This document shows, piece by piece, positions 13,576 through 13,913 of a stretch of 13,913 nt of DNA. This DNA comes from a bacterium. Its GTDB lineage: Bacteria > Actinomycetota > Acidimicrobiia > UBA5794 > ZC4RG35. The stretch covers positions 1-13,913 of the forward strand of contig JAPPKR010000202.1 of the NCBI GenBank assembly GCA_028819835.1, read 5' to 3'. The position numbers were made by a program, and so were the translations under genes. Numbering within the stretch: position 1 is the first letter of the stretch; each line of letters opens with the position of its first letter. Below the pieces are notes generated by a model. The model was not told the origin of the DNA, did no database searches, and worked only from the letters and a program-made list of their open reading frames with translations.

Positions 13576-13913
13576 GAAAGAAGATCTCGATCTCACTCAC
13601 ATCGCCGAGGCCTACGAGGACTGGGAAGAGGAAGAGGAGCGCCGCCGGGAAGCGGCCATCCGTAACCGACCCCACTTCGAAGGCCTCCAGGTCGATCCCG
13701 AGATCGATTTCTATCCCGAGGTCGCCGACCGGGAACCCGGTGACAAGAACATCGTCAAGTGGGGGTTCGACATCCACCCGCAGGTGACGTTCTACGCGGC
13801 AGGTTTCCTGCTGCTGTTCATCGCCTGGACCCTGTTGTTTCCGGAATCGGCCGCGGACGTGTTCGGCACCATTCTCACCTTCATCAACGAGAAGGTGGGT
13901 TGGCTGTACATCA
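13568..13913 (+). CDS. BCCT-family betaine/carnitine/choline transporter, N-terminal fragment
   Basis: The first 115 codons of a gene that runs off the right edge. The start ATG has GAAAGGAG five bases upstream, and an in-frame stop lies just before it. Residues 1-70 are a highly charged cytoplasmic tail with an EEEEERRRE cluster (20-28). WGFDIHPQVTFYAAG then enters the first transmembrane helix (about 72-91), followed by LFPESAADVFGTIL and FINEKVGWLYI. The order (N/HP-x-V, helix, FPE-A--VF, GWxYxL) is the BCCT-family N-terminus. These are sodium- or proton-coupled symporters for betaine, choline, carnitine or related osmolytes. Long charged N-tails occur in osmotically regulated members such as BetP. 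Divergent from the ProX-channel gene, which shares a betaine theme. The family is well supported; which quaternary amine it carries is not. Confidence 0.87.
   Translation, partial: MSEKEDLDLTHIAEAYEDWEEEEERRREAAIRNRPHFEGLQVDPEIDFYPEVADREPGDKNIVKWGFDIHPQVTFYAAGFLLLFIAWTLLFPESAADVFGTILTFINEKVGWLYI

Noticed and set aside
13370..13777. Minus-strand frame of 135 codons across the BCCT start and the intergenic region.
   Set aside because: Antisense to the clear BCCT N-terminus; no family resemblance and no ribosome binding site found.
13605..13810. Possible internal repeat in the BCCT tail (VDPEIDFYPE versus IHPQVTFYAA).
   Set aside because: The similarity is short and weak; the second copy is the conserved family entry to helix 1, so duplication is not supported.

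Overview
The window is high-GC bacterial DNA with tightly packed genes, frequent GTG starts and AGGAGG-type ribosome binding sites. A lipoprotein signal followed by a Thr/Ala/Pro-rich linker on the solute-binding protein is a style common in Actinomycetota, Acidimicrobiia in particular. That placement is an inference; no rRNA or marker gene is present. No mobile element, tRNA or CRISPR array was seen.

All complete genes lie on the minus strand, so they read right to left. Positions 8546 down to 1 hold one long probable operon: a lipoprotein branched-chain-type solute-binding protein (7299-8546), a RidA-like protein, an EthD-domain protein, an IclR-family regulator of the Pca/Pob type, the transporter core livH-livM-livG-livF, then hyuA and the first 44 codons of hyuB (hydantoinase / 5-oxoprolinase / lactamase family). 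From livH to hyuB the genes overlap or lie 1-2 bases apart. The simplest reading is uptake and ATP-dependent ring opening of a cyclic amide (hydantoin, oxoproline or lactam-like), with RidA and EthD clearing or converting downstream intermediates and IclR controlling the set. The substrate is not determined. The gap 8547-8879 holds a candidate promoter, an operator-like repeat and competing leader hairpins; a long perfect hairpin separates the binding-protein gene from ridA.

Positions 11136 down to 8880 hold a small cluster: msrA, a class I aminotransferase and a hotdog thioesterase, ending in an inverted repeat.

The most unusual gene is at 11199-13328. It fuses a complete ProX-type glycine/proline betaine-binding domain, with all three aromatic-cage tryptophans and the ProX disulfide, to a complete prokaryotic ionotropic glutamate receptor: S1 lobe, M1, a pore with a TVGYGD potassium filter, M2, S2 lobe. 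Divergently transcribed from it, 237 bases away, is the start of a BCCT-family transporter (13568 to the window end), the family that takes up betaine, carnitine and choline. Together they look like an osmolyte module: a potassium channel carrying its own betaine sensor beside a betaine importer. The intergenic region holds an operator-like inverted repeat over a possible promoter. Small upstream reading frames with good ribosome binding sites overlap the start of each gene.
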